Below are positions 22,666 through 34,545 of a stretch of DNA of 64,000 nucleotides, piece after piece. Origin of the DNA: Chenopodium formosanum. Its lineage: Eukaryota > Streptophyta > Magnoliopsida > Caryophyllales > Amaranthaceae. The translations under genes were made by a program, and so were the position numbers. Where the stretch lies: assembly GCA_024500155.1 (NCBI GenBank), contig CM044874.1, forward strand, positions 7,703,001 to 7,767,000, in the 5' to 3' direction. Positions within the stretch are counted from its first letter, which is position 1, and each line of letters starts with the position of its first letter. The notes below the pieces were generated by a model. The model had not been told where the DNA came from. It made no database searches and saw only the letters and a program-made list of their open reading frames with translations.

Positions 22666-22857
22666 CATATAAAATCATTGTCTATACTCATATACATAAC
22701 TAATTTAATACTTGTAAGATTTGAAGGTGTCGCCCCCGAACCCCCATCATGGACCATGTTGATACCTCGAGCTCCCAAACCAGAGCACATCGACCCTAGA
22801 CACTAACTTGTCACTAACTTAATTTAATTTTCAATGAGATCTCATGATGATATATGA
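22666..22857. other. Host sequence between CACTA element and repeat array
   Basis: Begins with the CAT target duplication. A GC-richer patch (22730-22800) has no clear reading frame. Nothing else is recognised. Confidence 0.4.
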
Positions 22858-23477
22858 TAGAGTATAAAAATATAATCATATGCTTTTAGTTGAGATGGTC
22901 CACTAAAATGGTATTAGGTACAAAGGTCATGGGTTCGAATCTCATCTACCCCTCCTTTAATTTTAAGTATAATATTTCGCATGGGGTATGTGCCGGGTGG
23001 GGGGGGGGGGGATGCTGTATCCACATTTCAAGCCCCAAAGGGTTCTCATGTGAGGGGGCATAATAGAGTATAAAAGCATATTTCTAAGCCTCAACCACTT
23101 AAACTTTAGGTTGAGTTGTTCCTTTAACATGATATCACCAGAACCAGCGTGACACAAAGGTCACGAGTTCAAATCTCATCCACCCCTCACTTTCAAATGT
23201 AATATTTCACACAAGGTGTGCGGAGGGCCCATGCTATATTGCTATTCACACTTCAAGCCCAACAGGCTCTCTATGAAGGGGCGTGATAGAATTTAAAACA
23301 TATTCATGTACTTCAACCATCAGTTTAAGCTTTTGGTTAAATTTGTATACTAACATGGTATCGAAGTCAACATGACATAGAGGTCATGGGATCGAATTTC
23401 ATATCTATTCCACCCTCCACCTTTAAGTGGAAAAGCGTTGGGTATGAGAAGGTTCATGTTGCATTCACATTTTAAAC

Positions 23478-24034
23478 TAGCTACGGCTGGGCACAATAAG
23501 TTAACCGTACTTTTTGCCTTAACGGTACGGTTAACCATTATGTCGGTTTCTAAAAAATGTGAACCGTAACCGTACCATTAAGAAACAGTTAACTGTTACG
23601 GTTAATCGTTCCTTAACGGTGCGGTTATAGGTTAACCGCTACCTGTTTAATAAATATTAAATCAACATTATATTTTAATACAAACTTTAAAATAAACAAT
23701 AAAACTCATGTTCTTCCAATTAAGAAAATAATCTGATAAACCAAATACATTACAATGTTTTAGTTACTAAGTTTTTTTACAAGCATAACAAGACATACAA
23801 TCTAATGACATTGCACATATTAAATTATATCTTCAAATTGAGAACATGGCATATTGGTGGACAAGAAACCTAGAAGATCAAGTTGCATTATTATATATTT
23901 TTCCTACAAAAATTAAATAAAACAATATATATTTATTTCAATGGTTGCTTAAAATTTAAACGGTTAGGTAAATTAATCGTTTAAACGAGTCGGTTATACC
24001 GGTTAACGGTTACAGTTTTTTTTTCCCATCCCTA
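23478..24034. mobile_element. hAT-type MITE
   Basis: A 557-bp non-coding element in the TRIM-like array. Its ends resemble each other as inverted repeats (GGCTGGGCA near the left, TCCCATCCCTA at the right), and an 8-bp duplication flanks it with one mismatch (TTTTAAAC/CTTTAAAC). It is rich in GGTTAACCG/CGGTTAAC motifs near both ends. Confidence 0.7.
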
Positions 24035-24167
24035 CTTTAAACCCAACGGGCTCTCGTGTGAGGGGGCATGATAAAAAACATAATCATGGGGCTCAACCAA
24101 AATCACAAGCTTAATCTTTTGGTTGAGATAGTCCACTAACACAACATGGTATCGGGGCCAACGTGAC

Positions 24168-25835
24168 TGACAGGGTAAAGTCGTATCCCCTAATCAAAAA
24201 TAATTACCTAAATCACTAACTAAGGTAGATAGGGAAGTAGGGTCGATCTCCACAGGGAAACAAGTCTTTTTACTCCTAATTAATTATTATAATCTAAATT
24301 ATTTAAGAAACCAATATTTACAATTAAGTATGAAACTAAACTACAAAGAATAAGAGTAGGGAGAAAACGATATATAAAGGGATCTAGGGCATAGGTTCAC
24401 CAATAAATAATACTCCAGGGTAAAACATAGTAATCAATCATTGACATGGCATAAATAACATGATTAACAGGCTCTCGCAATTTATTAATCAACATAGATC
24501 TAACAGGCTCTCGCAATTTACTAGATCTAAGTTCTTATTGAAAATAGCCTTTAATATCAAATTAACATCTGCTCGATTCATCAATTTAATATTGCTTTCC
24601 TTTTACAAGCCGCAATTGTAAAACATTAAAACAATCCAATAAGAAATTATCATGCAATACCAACAATCAATAATAGTCAATCATCAATGCATCAATTAAC
24701 TAGATTGTAAAGGGCTCTCGCTACTTATTACAATCACACAATTAATTTATCGGTATTAAATCTCATCTCTCGAATCTTGACTTAACCATTTATAAATTAA
24801 CTTGCCTATTGAAAATAGACCTAAACATTAATTCTCATCTCTCGATTCTTGAATCAATATTGTCAAACTCATGGATAAAAGATAGGCCTAATCTAGTCAC
24901 AGAGCATTAAATCAATCAATAGGAAATTAATCTAGCATTGATAATCAACAACAATAAATTACCCCTTCATATTATTTATTAGATCCCCATAAACCCTAGA
25001 AATTAAACTACTCACACATATTAAAAACTAAACAAATCAAAGTAATAAAATAAATCATGATGAAAGGAATAAAATAAATAACTAAGATTAAGGGAAGAGA
25101 AATCGTTACAAAAAATAAATCTAGGATTAATGAAAGAATTAAGAACAAAGGTTTTGAGAGAATTTAAGAGAGAGAAAAATAAGTAGAGAGAGAAAGTCTA
25201 AGGAAGAAGATAGATAAGAGAATTAATCGTCCTAAAAACGTACCTCCAACAAAACTAAAACAACTCCTAATTAAAAACTAATTGCTCGACAAAAAAAACC
25301 TTTCCAGAAACACGCGCCCGATCGGGCGCGCCTTTTTTCACGCACTGCTCTTCTCACTGCACCGCCCGATCGTGCTAAGCCTCGCACGATCGGGCGCGCC
25401 TTGGCTTGCTGCGCATCTTGCCCTTGCGCGCATCCGCCCGATCGGGCATATGCTTGCCCAATCGGGCCCGGTCTTCTTCTTTGAGGCTTGGACTTTGATT
25501 GGGCTTATTTCTTCGGCCCAATCCGGATCTCCTCTTCGGGTCTTGAATACTCGGTCCAAACCTCGGTACTCCAAATACCGAGCCCTTAATCACCGGCTCG
25601 ATGGCTCTAGCCGGCCTTGGGCTTCAACGACGGTCGTGCTCCTCCAATGCTCGTAGTTGCTTCATAAAAATCCCGGAAAAATGCTCCAAAAGGGCAATTC
25701 CCTGCAAAACTCAACCAAAACTACGAAAACACTAGAAAACACATATTAGTAATAAAAGTGGCTCTAAAGAGCCAAAAACACTACTAATTATGACCAAGGG
25801 ACGGGGGTAAAATACTATATAAAATAGACATATCA
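24168..25835 (-). repeat. 3' LTR of Athila
   Basis: 1668 bp; on the minus strand TGATATGTCTATTTT...CCTGTCA. It has a palindrome cluster (25315-25470) and about 65 bp near 25555-25620 that the other LTR lacks. Confidence 0.92.
25315..25470 (-). promoter_or_regulatory. CGCCCGATCGGGCG palindrome cluster, Athila 3' LTR
   Basis: Repeats of the perfect palindrome CGCCCGATCGGGCG and its variant CGCCCGATCGTGC. The 5' LTR carries the same cluster at 34020-34190, and a third cluster lies at 29405-29705 upstream of ORF-1. Confidence 0.5.
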
Positions 25836-27555
25836 AACTCCCCCAAGCCAAACCTTTGCTTGTCTTTAAGCAAAGAGCTCATCAATGAACATATAAAACA
25901 TGCCTCACCCCAATATAAAATCAAGCTCAAACGATTCAAGGTAAATCAAACAAACATGCTTCAACATCAATCAATCTTATTCATCTAATCACCCTTCCTC
26001 CCCAACAATTGTCAAATAGAGTAAAACACAAGAGCATATAGAATTCAAGACTAGTGCTCACACACTCAACTCTCATTTATGTGGCGAGTAAAATATGTAC
26101 TCGATCTCTCTCCAACCAACCCCTTTATGTGAACAATGCCCTCCCAAACTCACACTCTCGTGTGTATAAAAACATTGAACGCTCATCCTACTAGTCGACT
26201 CGAAATATGCCAAGTCATAACTTGCATTGATAAACAACACTTTCACATTTACATAACTTCTATGCACAAGGTCGGAAGGTCTTTTAAGCTTGTAATGTAA
26301 GGTTAGGGTAAAGGTAGGATAAATTTGGGATCATGTGAGAGAAAAGCTATGCTAAAAGGGAGTCAAATCCTAATAAACCCATGATCAAAAATAATGATCA
26401 TACACATCTCCAACATAACCAACTCCAACAACAATCCACCAAATATACTCCAAACAATAAAAACAATCCCAACACTCCCAATTTCACTCATAAAAATATG
26501 ACAATATGGAACAAGAGTAAATAACAAACCTTGGACTCATAACTTGAAATATTTACATTGAAACTCAACTTTTTTTTTTCTTTTCTTTTGATTAACCTTC
26601 ACTTAGAACATTTGAACATCAAACATTTTTTTCTTTTTTTTTCTTAGAAGTTCACTTTCTTTTTTTCAAATTTCTCTTTTTTTTTTTTTTTTTTTTGAAC
26701 TTCTTTTGTTTCCATCACACTTTTATTTTTCTCCAATATATACAACTTTCAAACTCATAAAACCAAAAATATGATCAAGAACAAATTACTTCTCAAAACC
26801 CACCCAAATTGTGCAAATAATGTGCACACTACAAACTCCCTCACCTCACTCACTAATAGCTCCCCCAAGCCAAGCTTGGGACTAGTAACCAATGGGGCAA
26901 TTAAGGCTTGTAATGTGGCTATAAACAATAAAAGGGCACAAGCAACAACATGGGTGACAAGAAGGGAACAAATGTATCTAAATACTCTGAAGGCTATCTA
27001 AAAGAATGAACGCCTTCGTCCTCCTCATGTGCATAATAATAAGTCATGAAACACTACTCATAGTTGCAAATCAATACTCAAATTCATTGGCATACCAGGA
27101 GTTATGGAACTATCACACATTTCCTAACCAAATCAACTAGTCAAGCACTATATTCACAAGTAGTTGGGCAAAATTGATGCAAGTTTAGGAATCCAAACAA
27201 TTAGACTTCAAATCATGACCAACAAATCCACAATATTCATCATCAAATACCAAGAATCAAAACAAATTTTCTCAAGTATGGGGCACAGGGAAGCATGATT
27301 TACAATTCATTGGAACGTATTTTTGAATTTTTTAATTTTTTCAATTTTTTTGTATTTTTATATATAAAGAAAGCAATAAAACTAAATTAGAAAGCAAATA
27401 AAAACTACACTAGTAAAGCAAGAAATCTAACCTAGAAAGCAAGAAAATCTATACTATGAAAGCAAATAAAGAGAGAAAAGGAAGAGAATTTTCAAGTGAA
27501 AGAACACCCCCCCAAGCCAAATCAAGCAATGCCCTCATTGACTTGGGAGAGTAGC
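25836..27555 (-). other. Athila 3'UTR with three polypurine-like tracts
   Basis: No gene is seen. On the minus strand TTGGCTTGGGGGAG-type tracts occur next to the LTR (25836-25850), at 26862-26878 and at 27506-27522. The one at the LTR edge is the functional polypurine tract by position; the other two are internal copies. T-rich stretches fill 26570-26700. Confidence 0.65.
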
Positions 27556-28269
27556 CTACTCCTCATCCTCATCCATCCTAGAATAACCCCCGCCATGGCT
27601 AGAACCGGCTCCTCCATGGCTAGAGCCACCACCACCATACCCCGAACCACCTGCAAAATAGTTAAGGTCTACATCCCCCCCAAGCCCACCAAAAGGAGCA
27701 TCGGTCCCATATCCATGGACCGATGAATAGTCCACATAGGTACCGTAGGCACTTGGGTCCATGTATCCCCCTTGGGGGTATTGGAACCAATCGGGGACAA
27801 GTGATTCGGGGGGAATAGCCCCCCGACGGGCATAATCATCATACATGGGGTATAAACCCCGCCCTAAGTTCCTCTCCACAACCCCAACCCTAGCATCTAG
27901 GGCTCCTACCCTAGTGTCCAAATTCCTAACCATACCCTCCATCCTCCCTTGACCACTTTCTATCCGATCCAATTGGCTTCTAAAAGCCGAAAAGTCATAT
28001 GGGGCGTTAGGGTCGATGTTGTAGTTGGTTGAGGAAGTGGGAATGTTATGTGTGTAGTGTTGGGGTGATGGTTGATGGAAATGTTGTGGAGGTGAGGGAG
28101 GTGTTTGGTGGTGTGCTTGGGCCTCCCCTTGGTCTCCTAATTCAAAGGTATAAGAGGGAAGGCCCTTCTCAAATTTGGTCAAGGCCGGGTTAAGCAAAGT
28201 GAAAGTGTTGTCTCTTCTACCCGACTCCCTATGAATCACCCACCAAGTCTCACCCCCTATCACATTTAT
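27556..28269 (-). pseudogene. ATHILA ORF-1, C-terminal part after an in-frame stop
   Basis: Same frame as the ORF-1 N-terminal part, separated by one TAG (28270-28272). About 235 codons: GGETWWVIHRESG, a Pro/His/Gln-rich stretch, a short helical segment with RVGALDARVGVVERN heptads, then a Gly/Ser/Tyr-rich tail ending in acidic residues. The tail looks disordered. Together with the N-terminal part the protein would be about 520 residues. Confidence 0.7.
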
Positions 28270-29118
28270 CTAATTAAGGCCTCCTAAGTAGGGTGCGTCC
28301 ATTAAGGTTGGTCCGGCTACCTTACCATCATCGCTAGGGGTCCTACTAAGGTATTTGACCGCTATGTGGGTTACTAACCCACCAAAGTAAATTAGGACCC
28401 TAGACCTACCCGATTTGGCCGCATTGGCCACCCTTTGGAAGTGTTCGGCCATCCTATGAACTTTGTTAAGCTTGTCACTCCTAGGAATCATGTATGACCA
28501 TAATAGTTCTAGTTCATCCCTCCTCACATTAGTCGGTTCATGCTTTCCAAAGATGGTAAGGCCAACAAACCGTTGCCAAAGTTTTGGCACGGGATGTTGA
28601 ATCCAAGTGCCCTTGGCATGTTGGAGGTTCAAGTTAGGATTCCCCGTTAGAGCACTATAGATAAAAGTAATGCTGTCTTGGGGTGGTTCAATTGGTCTAT
28701 CGGCTTTCAAATCAAACAATTTTCCAAAATCTTTCAAAGACAATCTAATATCATTATTAAACAATCGAAATTGAACATGAGAGATTAAAGCATTTGATTT
28801 TATGACATTAAAACTAGAAATGGATTCTAAAGTCAAATAATCATATGTATCATAGTGTAATTGGAACAAACCACTCATGCCAATTCCTTTGAACAATTTC
28901 TCAACATGTTTATCAATTTCTAGTCTAGAAAGCGTAGGATGATGAATAAAACGGGTAGGAATTACCTTCCGTGTGATGAGGTTGAGCATCCTTTGCCTTT
29001 GCTCTTGGGTGGTGATGACCACCCTCTCCCACCCCGGAATTTGCAACTCCGGGTCAATGCTAGGTGCTTGTTGCCTCAATCCTTCACCCCTAACAGTTCT
29101 AGACCTTTTGAAAGCCAT
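28270..29118 (-). pseudogene. ATHILA ORF-1 family protein, N-terminal part
   Basis: From the ATG at 29118 (MAFKRSRTVRGEG) the frame runs 282 codons. Motifs include GWERVV, TRFIHHPTLSRLEI, YDTYDYLTLESISSF, FRLFNNDIRLSLKDFGKLF and W..F..LTIFGKHEPT. These match my memory of the ATHILA ORF-1 family, which lies between pol and the 3' LTR of Athila elements, in the place where other lineages have an env-like gene. No signal peptide or transmembrane helix is visible in this part. The open frame extends upstream to 29523, but that stretch translates the palindrome cluster and is not credible. A TAG at 28270 interrupts the protein. Its molecular role is not known to me. Confidence 0.75.
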
Positions 29119-29404
29119 TTTATGTGAAAATAGTAGGAATTGAAGCTTTCTCTCTCTTAGGGTTTGAGAAGAAATTGAGAGAAAGTGTTGAAAATTTAGT
29201 GTAGATTGTAGAGGGAGATGAGAGGAGTTGGAAAATGTAAGAATTTTGAAGTTTGGATGGAAGAATTGGAGGAGATCTTGGATTGAAGTGTGAGTTGAAG
29301 GTTTGAAAATGGAAGTTTTAGAGAGAGAAAGTGAATGAAGAAGATGAAATAAGGAGAAAATGAGGAAAGAAAGAAGAGAAAAGAAAATAAAGGGGGGACA
29401 GGCT

Positions 29405-29705
29405 GTAGGCGCGCCCGATCGGGCGAGCCTCGCCCGATCGGGCGAATGGGGAAATTTCCAGAATGCAAGTTGCGCGCCCGATCGGGCGAGCTCCGCCCGA
29501 TCGGGCGCGAACTCGAACAACATTTTCGCCCTTTGCTTGCCCGATCAGGCGAGCTTCGCCCGATATTTCTTTCTTTCTCACTCGATTTGTGCCCGATCGG
29601 GCTAAATTAGCCACGAAATCAGCTCTGCTTGCGCGCCCGATCGGGCGAAATTTTCTCCGTTTTTTGCCTCACTTGCGCGCCCGATCGGGCCCGTACCAAG
29701 CCCGG
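29405..29705 (-). promoter_or_regulatory. Internal CGCCCGATCGGGCG cluster upstream of ATHILA ORF-1
   Basis: About nine copies or variants of GCCCGATCGGGC occur 290-590 bp upstream of the ORF-1 start codon, using the same motif as the element's LTRs. This suggests an internal copy of an LTR regulatory module serving ORF-1. It could also simply be a secondary amplification of the repeat. Confidence 0.5.
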
Positions 29706-29941
29706 GAGTTTCTCCGATTTCTTTTCTTCTTCAATTTTTTTCTAAGTCTTTTTACCTGTCAAATTCATACATGTACAACAACACTTAAAAATGGTAAAAT
29801 ATCACTTTCCTCGCCTCTCTAAAAAAAAAAAACAAAAATAAGGGAAAGGAAAACTGATCTAGAAAGCATGAAATACGGGTTGCCTCCCGCAAAGCGCTGG
29901 TTTATCTAGGTCCCGCACGACCTTCTTACCAAGTACAATTC

Positions 29942-30355
29942 CTAGGGCCCTTGGCCTGACGTTTGATCGGGTGGTTTCTCACCCGGTCTAGCGATGTTTA
30001 GGCTGCGATGCGGCTTCCTGACATAACCTGTGGGACGCCAAGTCGCCTTATCTGGTGGATCCTCCTTGACTTGGAATGGGGGATCTTCAATGCTACGCAC
30101 TAAAAACCCTTCTTCGGTCGAATGTTGCTTTAAATTGTCATTGCGTTCAACACTTGCAACTCGATCTGGCGGAACACTTACCGTAGGCTCGATTCGCACA
30201 ACATGCTCGATCAGTTCCACTTGTTTATCCTCGAAACCAAGACCAACATTGTAGATTGCTCTTTCTATTGCATCAACTTCCTTCTGCCATTTGTCTATCT
30301 CATCTGAAAGGGGTGCAACACAAGATACCGTCTCCAAGGGATCTTTTTCAAGAGC
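29942..30355 (-). pseudogene. Protease-reverse transcriptase linker remnant (Athila)
   Basis: About 130 codons in the same frame as the protease frame, after one TAA at 30356-30358. It begins ALEKDPLETVSCV and is acidic (KWQKEVDAIERAIYNVG). It ends in Arg/Lys/Pro-rich sequence with no reverse transcriptase motif. The place suits the start of the pol linker; the catalytic part is missing. Confidence 0.5.
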
Positions 30356-31711
30356 TTAGGGCTTGTTAGAATAATTTACGACCACATTAACACTGAAGCA
30401 TTTCTCCTCAGTCATGGAGCTTTTGGGGGCATTATTCAGATTAAAAACCACTTTATCATCCCCTACTGATAGTGTTAGCTTACCACTTCTTACATCTATG
30501 ACTGCTCCTACAGTGTTAAGGAATGGTCTACCTAAAATAATTGGGGTTTGCATATCCTCAGCCATATCAAGAACAACAAAATCTACAGGTATATAAAATT
30601 TACCTACTCTAACGGGGACATCCTCTAAAACACCTAGGGGGTATTTGAAAGAACGGTCGGCCATTTGTAGAGTTATATTGGTAGCTTTTAATTTACCCAT
30701 ATTCAACTTAGAACACACAGATAATGGCATGACGCTAACACTAGCACCCAAATCACATAATGCATTATCAATCAAGAGATTTCCAATATGACAAAGGATA
30801 GAAAAACTACCCGGATCTTTTAATTTAGGTGGAGACTTATTTTGAAGTACGGCACTACACTCTGCAGTGAAAGCTACTGTCTCTACCTCACTAATAGACC
30901 TTTTTCTCGTCAAAATTTCCTTCATAAATTTTTCATATGAGGGGATTTGTGTGATCAATTCAGTAAAGGGAACTGTTACCTTCAAATCTTTAACCACCTC
31001 CAGGAACTTACCAAACTGCTTATCCAAGTTTGTCTTCAATTGACGATTGGGGAAAGGAAGTTTGATGATTGGCTTTTGAGCATTCTTATTCTTGTATGGA
31101 GTAGCCACCTTCTCTGAAGTTGTACCCTGCAATGTAGAATTAGATATGTTAGTATTATCTTTTAGCCCTGCAGGGCTATCAACTACATTGTTTGGTTTAA
31201 CGGAATCAAGATTAACATTATTTAATAAAATAGGTTCATCAACTCTGGTCATAGAAGGCCCTTCATAATTTGAACCACTCCTTAGAGTAATTGCAAATGC
31301 TTGATCCATAGGCCTAGTCGGCTGTGCCGGCAGGGCTCCCTGTTGGCGTGCTTGTAGAGTAGCGGAGAGTTGCGCAATTTCATTATCAACAATTTTATTA
31401 TGCGCTAGAATTTGATCAATTGCCGCATCCCTGCTCTCCATGTGCTTTTGCATATTTACCAACATTGCTCTAATTTCCCCCAAAGAAGGGTCGGAAGATG
31501 AGGGGGGTTGTTGTGGTTGATTCTTCTGGCTAGCATTAGGGTGATAATATTTCTGGTGCTGTTGCTGTGGCACCTGTGGTTCTTGTGGTGGTGGATTTTG
31601 AACATTAGTGCTCCGGTAGGAAAGGTATGGATGATTCCGATACCCAGGATTGTAAGTGTTGGAGTATGGGTTATTCTGCCTATAAGCTTGGAAGGCGTTA
31701 ACTTGCTCCAC
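30356..31711 (-). CDS. Athila Gag tail and aspartic protease
   Basis: 451 codons after the in-frame stop that ends the Gag frame. The N-terminal half is Pro/Gln/Asn-rich. A mid segment carries ITLRSGSNYEGP and IKLPFPNRQLK, which are typical of Athila polyproteins. The retropepsin domain follows: ALCDLGASVSVMP (active-site Asp in DLGAS), then ADRSFKYPLGVLEDVPVRVG and ILGRPFLNTVGAVIDV (flap/ILGRPF motif). The protease would mature Gag and Pol. It stops before any reverse transcriptase. Confidence 0.85.
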   Translation of the reverse strand: MEQVNAFQAYRQNNPYSNTYNPGYRNHPYLSYRSTNVQNPPPQEPQVPQQQHQKYYHPNASQKNQPQQPPSSSDPSLGEIRAMLVNMQKHMESRDAAIDQILAHNKIVDNEIAQLSATLQARQQGALPAQPTRPMDQAFAITLRSGSNYEGPSMTRVDEPILLNNVNLDSVKPNNVVDSPAGLKDNTNISNSTLQGTTSEKVATPYKNKNAQKPIIKLPFPNRQLKTNLDKQFGKFLEVVKDLKVTVPFTELITQIPSYEKFMKEILTRKRSISEVETVAFTAECSAVLQNKSPPKLKDPGSFSILCHIGNLLIDNALCDLGASVSVMPLSVCSKLNMGKLKATNITLQMADRSFKYPLGVLEDVPVRVGKFYIPVDFVVLDMAEDMQTPIILGRPFLNTVGAVIDVRSGKLTLSVGDDKVVFNLNNAPKSSMTEEKCFSVNVVVNYSNKP

Positions 31712-31732
31712 GGAACTCCTGCAATCCTGCTC

Positions 31733-32749
31733 CTAATGACCTACAATACCACAATTTTCACAGAAAGCCTCATTAGAATTATTATTAATTGCAGAAACAT
31801 TAGCTACATTAGCAGTGCTCAGATTATCTAATTTTTGGCAAATAGAGGTCAGTTGAGCTTGCAAAAAGGATACAGAGTCGACACTATGTTTCCCCTTATT
31901 AGCAAATCCTCTGGGATTCCCATATTGGGAATTGTGTATCGCCATATCTTCAATAACCTGACCTGCATCATCAACATTAAGATTCATGAATCTCCCACTA
32001 GCTGCAGAGTCTAAAATTATTCTAGAAGAATTTCCAATGCCGTTATAAAAGGCTTGGATTAACTGCCATTGCACTAAATTATGGTGAGGGCATTCTCTTT
32101 GTAAGTCCTTGAACCTCTCCCAAGCCTCATATAAAGACTCGTCGGCTTCTTGGGCAAAGTTCTGAATCGCACTTCGTAGTACTGCTGTTCTCTCTGTAGG
32201 ATAATACTTGTTATAGAAATTCAAAACAAGAGTTTCCCAGTTAGTTATACCAAGTGTAGTTCTATTTAAACCATTAAACCACAATTTAGCTTTTCCAGTT
32301 AAAGAGAAGGGAAAGAGAATCTCCCTGATTTGATCTTGAGTGACCCCGACTTGCCTGATGGTGTTACAATATTGACAATAGTCGGCAATGTGAAGATTTG
32401 GGTCTTCACCCTTGGCTCCACTGAATTGCTTCCTCTCTATCATCGTTATAAATTGAGGTTTAATTTCAAATTGAACTCCATCAAGAGCCGGGGTAGGGGT
32501 GAGATGTGGAAAATCCGTAAGCTTTGGTTGTGAATAATCACTAAGCTTCTTTGGAGCCGCCATCTCTGATTCTGTGTCTGATGATGTCTCTGAATTGCTA
32601 GAATCAGTTGGAGGATCGCGGTGATTATTGTTATTATCACCAGAATCCGCCAAGATTTGCTTATAGAAGTTTTTCTGTCTATGGAAGGAACGGTCGATCT
32701 CAGGATCGAATGGGATGTAACCTGATCTGGAACACCTGGGCATAAACAA
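31733..32749 (-). CDS. gag: Athila Gag
   Basis: 338 codons from the ATG at 32749, about 100 nt after the primer binding site. Motifs: FEIKPQFITMI, FPFSLTGKAKLWFNGL, LVLNFYNKYYPTERTA.LR, and ESLYEAWERFKDLQRECPHH, the standard plant Gypsy Gag core. The C-terminal end begins a CX2CX4H zinc knuckle (CENCGIVGH), then a stop falls inside the knuckle, and the missing Cys (EQDC) follows in the same frame. The knuckle is therefore cut in two. Confidence 0.88.
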   Translation of the reverse strand: MFMPRCSRSGYIPFDPEIDRSFHRQKNFYKQILADSGDNNNNHRDPPTDSSNSETSSDTESEMAAPKKLSDYSQPKLTDFPHLTPTPALDGVQFEIKPQFITMIERKQFSGAKGEDPNLHIADYCQYCNTIRQVGVTQDQIREILFPFSLTGKAKLWFNGLNRTTLGITNWETLVLNFYNKYYPTERTAVLRSAIQNFAQEADESLYEAWERFKDLQRECPHHNLVQWQLIQAFYNGIGNSSRIILDSAASGRFMNLNVDDAGQVIEDMAIHNSQYGNPRGFANKGKHSVDSVSFLQAQLTSICQKLDNLSTANVANVSAINNNSNEAFCENCGIVGH

Positions 32750-32850
32750 AAACTAGAAGCAAATATGAGATCTGTCGCAGAGAACTAACGCTCTCTGAGA
32801 CAAAAGAGAAATAATCTAGACTACAAAAACAATCAGAAATAAAAATAAAA

Positions 32851-32875
32851 CCGTTTCCCCGGCAACGGCGCCAAA
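32851..32875 (-). other. Primer binding site of Athila
   Basis: On the minus strand TGGCGCCGTTGCCGGGGA follows the 5' LTR after a few bases. This is the classical Athila primer site, usually assigned to tRNA-Asp. Confidence 0.85.
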
Positions 32876-32878
32876 TTT

Positions 32879-34489
32879 TGACAGGGTAAAGTCGTATCCC
32901 CTAATCAAAAATAATTACCTAAATAACTAACTAAGGTAGATAGGGAAGTAGGGTCGATCTCCACAGGGAAACAAGTCTTTTTACTCCTAATTAATTATTA
33001 TAATCTAAATTATTTAAGTAACCAATATTTATAATTAAGTATGAAACTAAACTACAAAGAATAAGAGTAGGGAGAAAACGATATATAAAGGGATCTAGGG
33101 CATAGGTTCACCAATAAATAATACTCCAGAGTAAAACATAGTAATCAATCATTGACATGGCATAAATAACATGAATAACAGGCTCTCGCAATTTATTAAT
33201 CAACATAGATCTAACAGGCTCTCGCAATTTACTAGATCTAAGTTCTTATTGAAAATAGCCTTTAATATCAAATTAACATCTGCTCGATTCATCAATTTAA
33301 TATTGCTTTCCTTTTACAAGCCGCAATTGTAAAACATTAAAACAATCCAATAAGAAATTATCATGCAATACCAACAATCAATAATAGTCAATCATCAATG
33401 CATCAATTAACCAGACTGTAAAGGGCTCTCGCTACTTATTACAATCACACAATTAATTTATCGGTATTAAATCTCATCTCTCGAATCTTGACTTAACCAT
33501 TTATAAATTAACTTGCCTATTGAAACTAGACCTAAACATTAATTCTCATCTCTCGATTCTTGAATCAATATTGTCAAACTCATGGATAAAAGATAGGCCT
33601 AATCTAGTCACAGAGCATTAAATCAATCAATAGGAAATTAATCTAGCATTGATAATCAACAACAATAAATTACCCCTTCATATTATTTATTAGATCCCCA
33701 TAAACCCTAGAAATTAAACTACTCACACATATTAAAAATTTAACAAATCAAAGGAATAAAATAAATCATGATGAAAGGAATAAAATAAATAACTAAGATT
33801 AAGGGAAGAGAAATCGTTACCAAAAATAAATCTGGGATTAAAGAAAGAATTAAGAACAAAGGTTTTGAGAGAATTTAAGAGAGAGAAAAATAAGTAGAGA
33901 GAGAAAGTCTAAGGAAGAAGATAGATAAGAGAATTAATCGTCCTAAAAACGTACCTCCAACAAAACTAAAACAACTCCTAATTAAAAACTAATTGCTCGA
34001 CAAAAAAAACCTTTCCAGAAACACGCGCCCGATCGGGCTAGAGGCCGCCCGATCGGGCGCGCCTTTTTTCTCGCACTGCACCGCCCGATCGTGCTAAGCC
34101 TCGCACGATCGGGCGCGCCTTGGCTTGCTGCGCATCTTGCCCTTGCGCGCATCCGCCCGATCGGGCGTATGCTTGCCCGATCGGGCCCGGTCTTCTTCTT
34201 CAAGGCTTGGACTTCGATTGGGCTTATTTCTTTGGCCCAATCCGGATCTCCTCTTCGGGTCTTGAATACCTTGGGCTTCAACGACGGTCGTGCTCCTCCA
34301 ATGCTCGTAATTGCTTCATAAAAATCCCGGGAAAATGCTCCAAAAGTGCAATTCCCTGCAAAACTCAACCAAAACTACGAAAACACTAGAAAACACATAT
34401 TAGTAATAAAAGTGGCTCTAAAGAGCCAAAAACACTACTAATTATGACCAAGGGATGGGGGTAAAATACTATATAAAATAGACATATCA
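32879..34489 (-). repeat. 5' LTR of Athila
   Basis: 1611 bp, TGATATGTC...CCTGTCA on the minus strand, nearly identical to the 3' LTR. It has the palindrome cluster at 34020-34190. I see no clear TATA box downstream of the cluster. Confidence 0.92.
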
Positions 34490-34545
34490 GTGACATAGAG
34501 GTCACGGGTTCGAATCTAATCAACCCCCCCCCCTTAAGTTGAATA

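Larger units (their letters stand above)
24168..34489 (-). mobile_element. Athila LTR retrotransposon, non-autonomous (no RT/integrase)
   Basis: The LTRs at 32879-34489 (5') and 24168-25835 (3') are flanked by GTGAC (24163-24167, 34490-34494). Order on the minus strand: 5' LTR, primer site, gag, protease, a short linker frame, a palindrome cluster, ATHILA ORF-1, 3'UTR, polypurine tract, 3' LTR. Reverse transcriptase, RNase H and integrase are absent. The LTRs differ by roughly 20 substitutions plus two larger indels by eye, so the insertion is recent. Confidence 0.93.

Noticed and set aside
22920..22945. GGTTCGAATCTC boxes as possible tRNA genes (also 23160, 34505)
   Set aside because: No cloverleaf, A-box or acceptor stem could be drawn around them; they belong to the TRIM-like repeat units.
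28270..29118. Athila ORF-1 as a viral-type envelope gene
   Set aside because: No signal peptide, transmembrane segment or furin-like site is visible, so I keep it as ATHILA ORF-1 of unknown role.
28939..29822. Frames with RPIGRA/PDRARSG repeats on both strands
   Set aside because: They are translations of the CGCCCGATCGGGCG palindrome cluster. The same kind of frame appears over the LTR clusters at 25282 and 34091.
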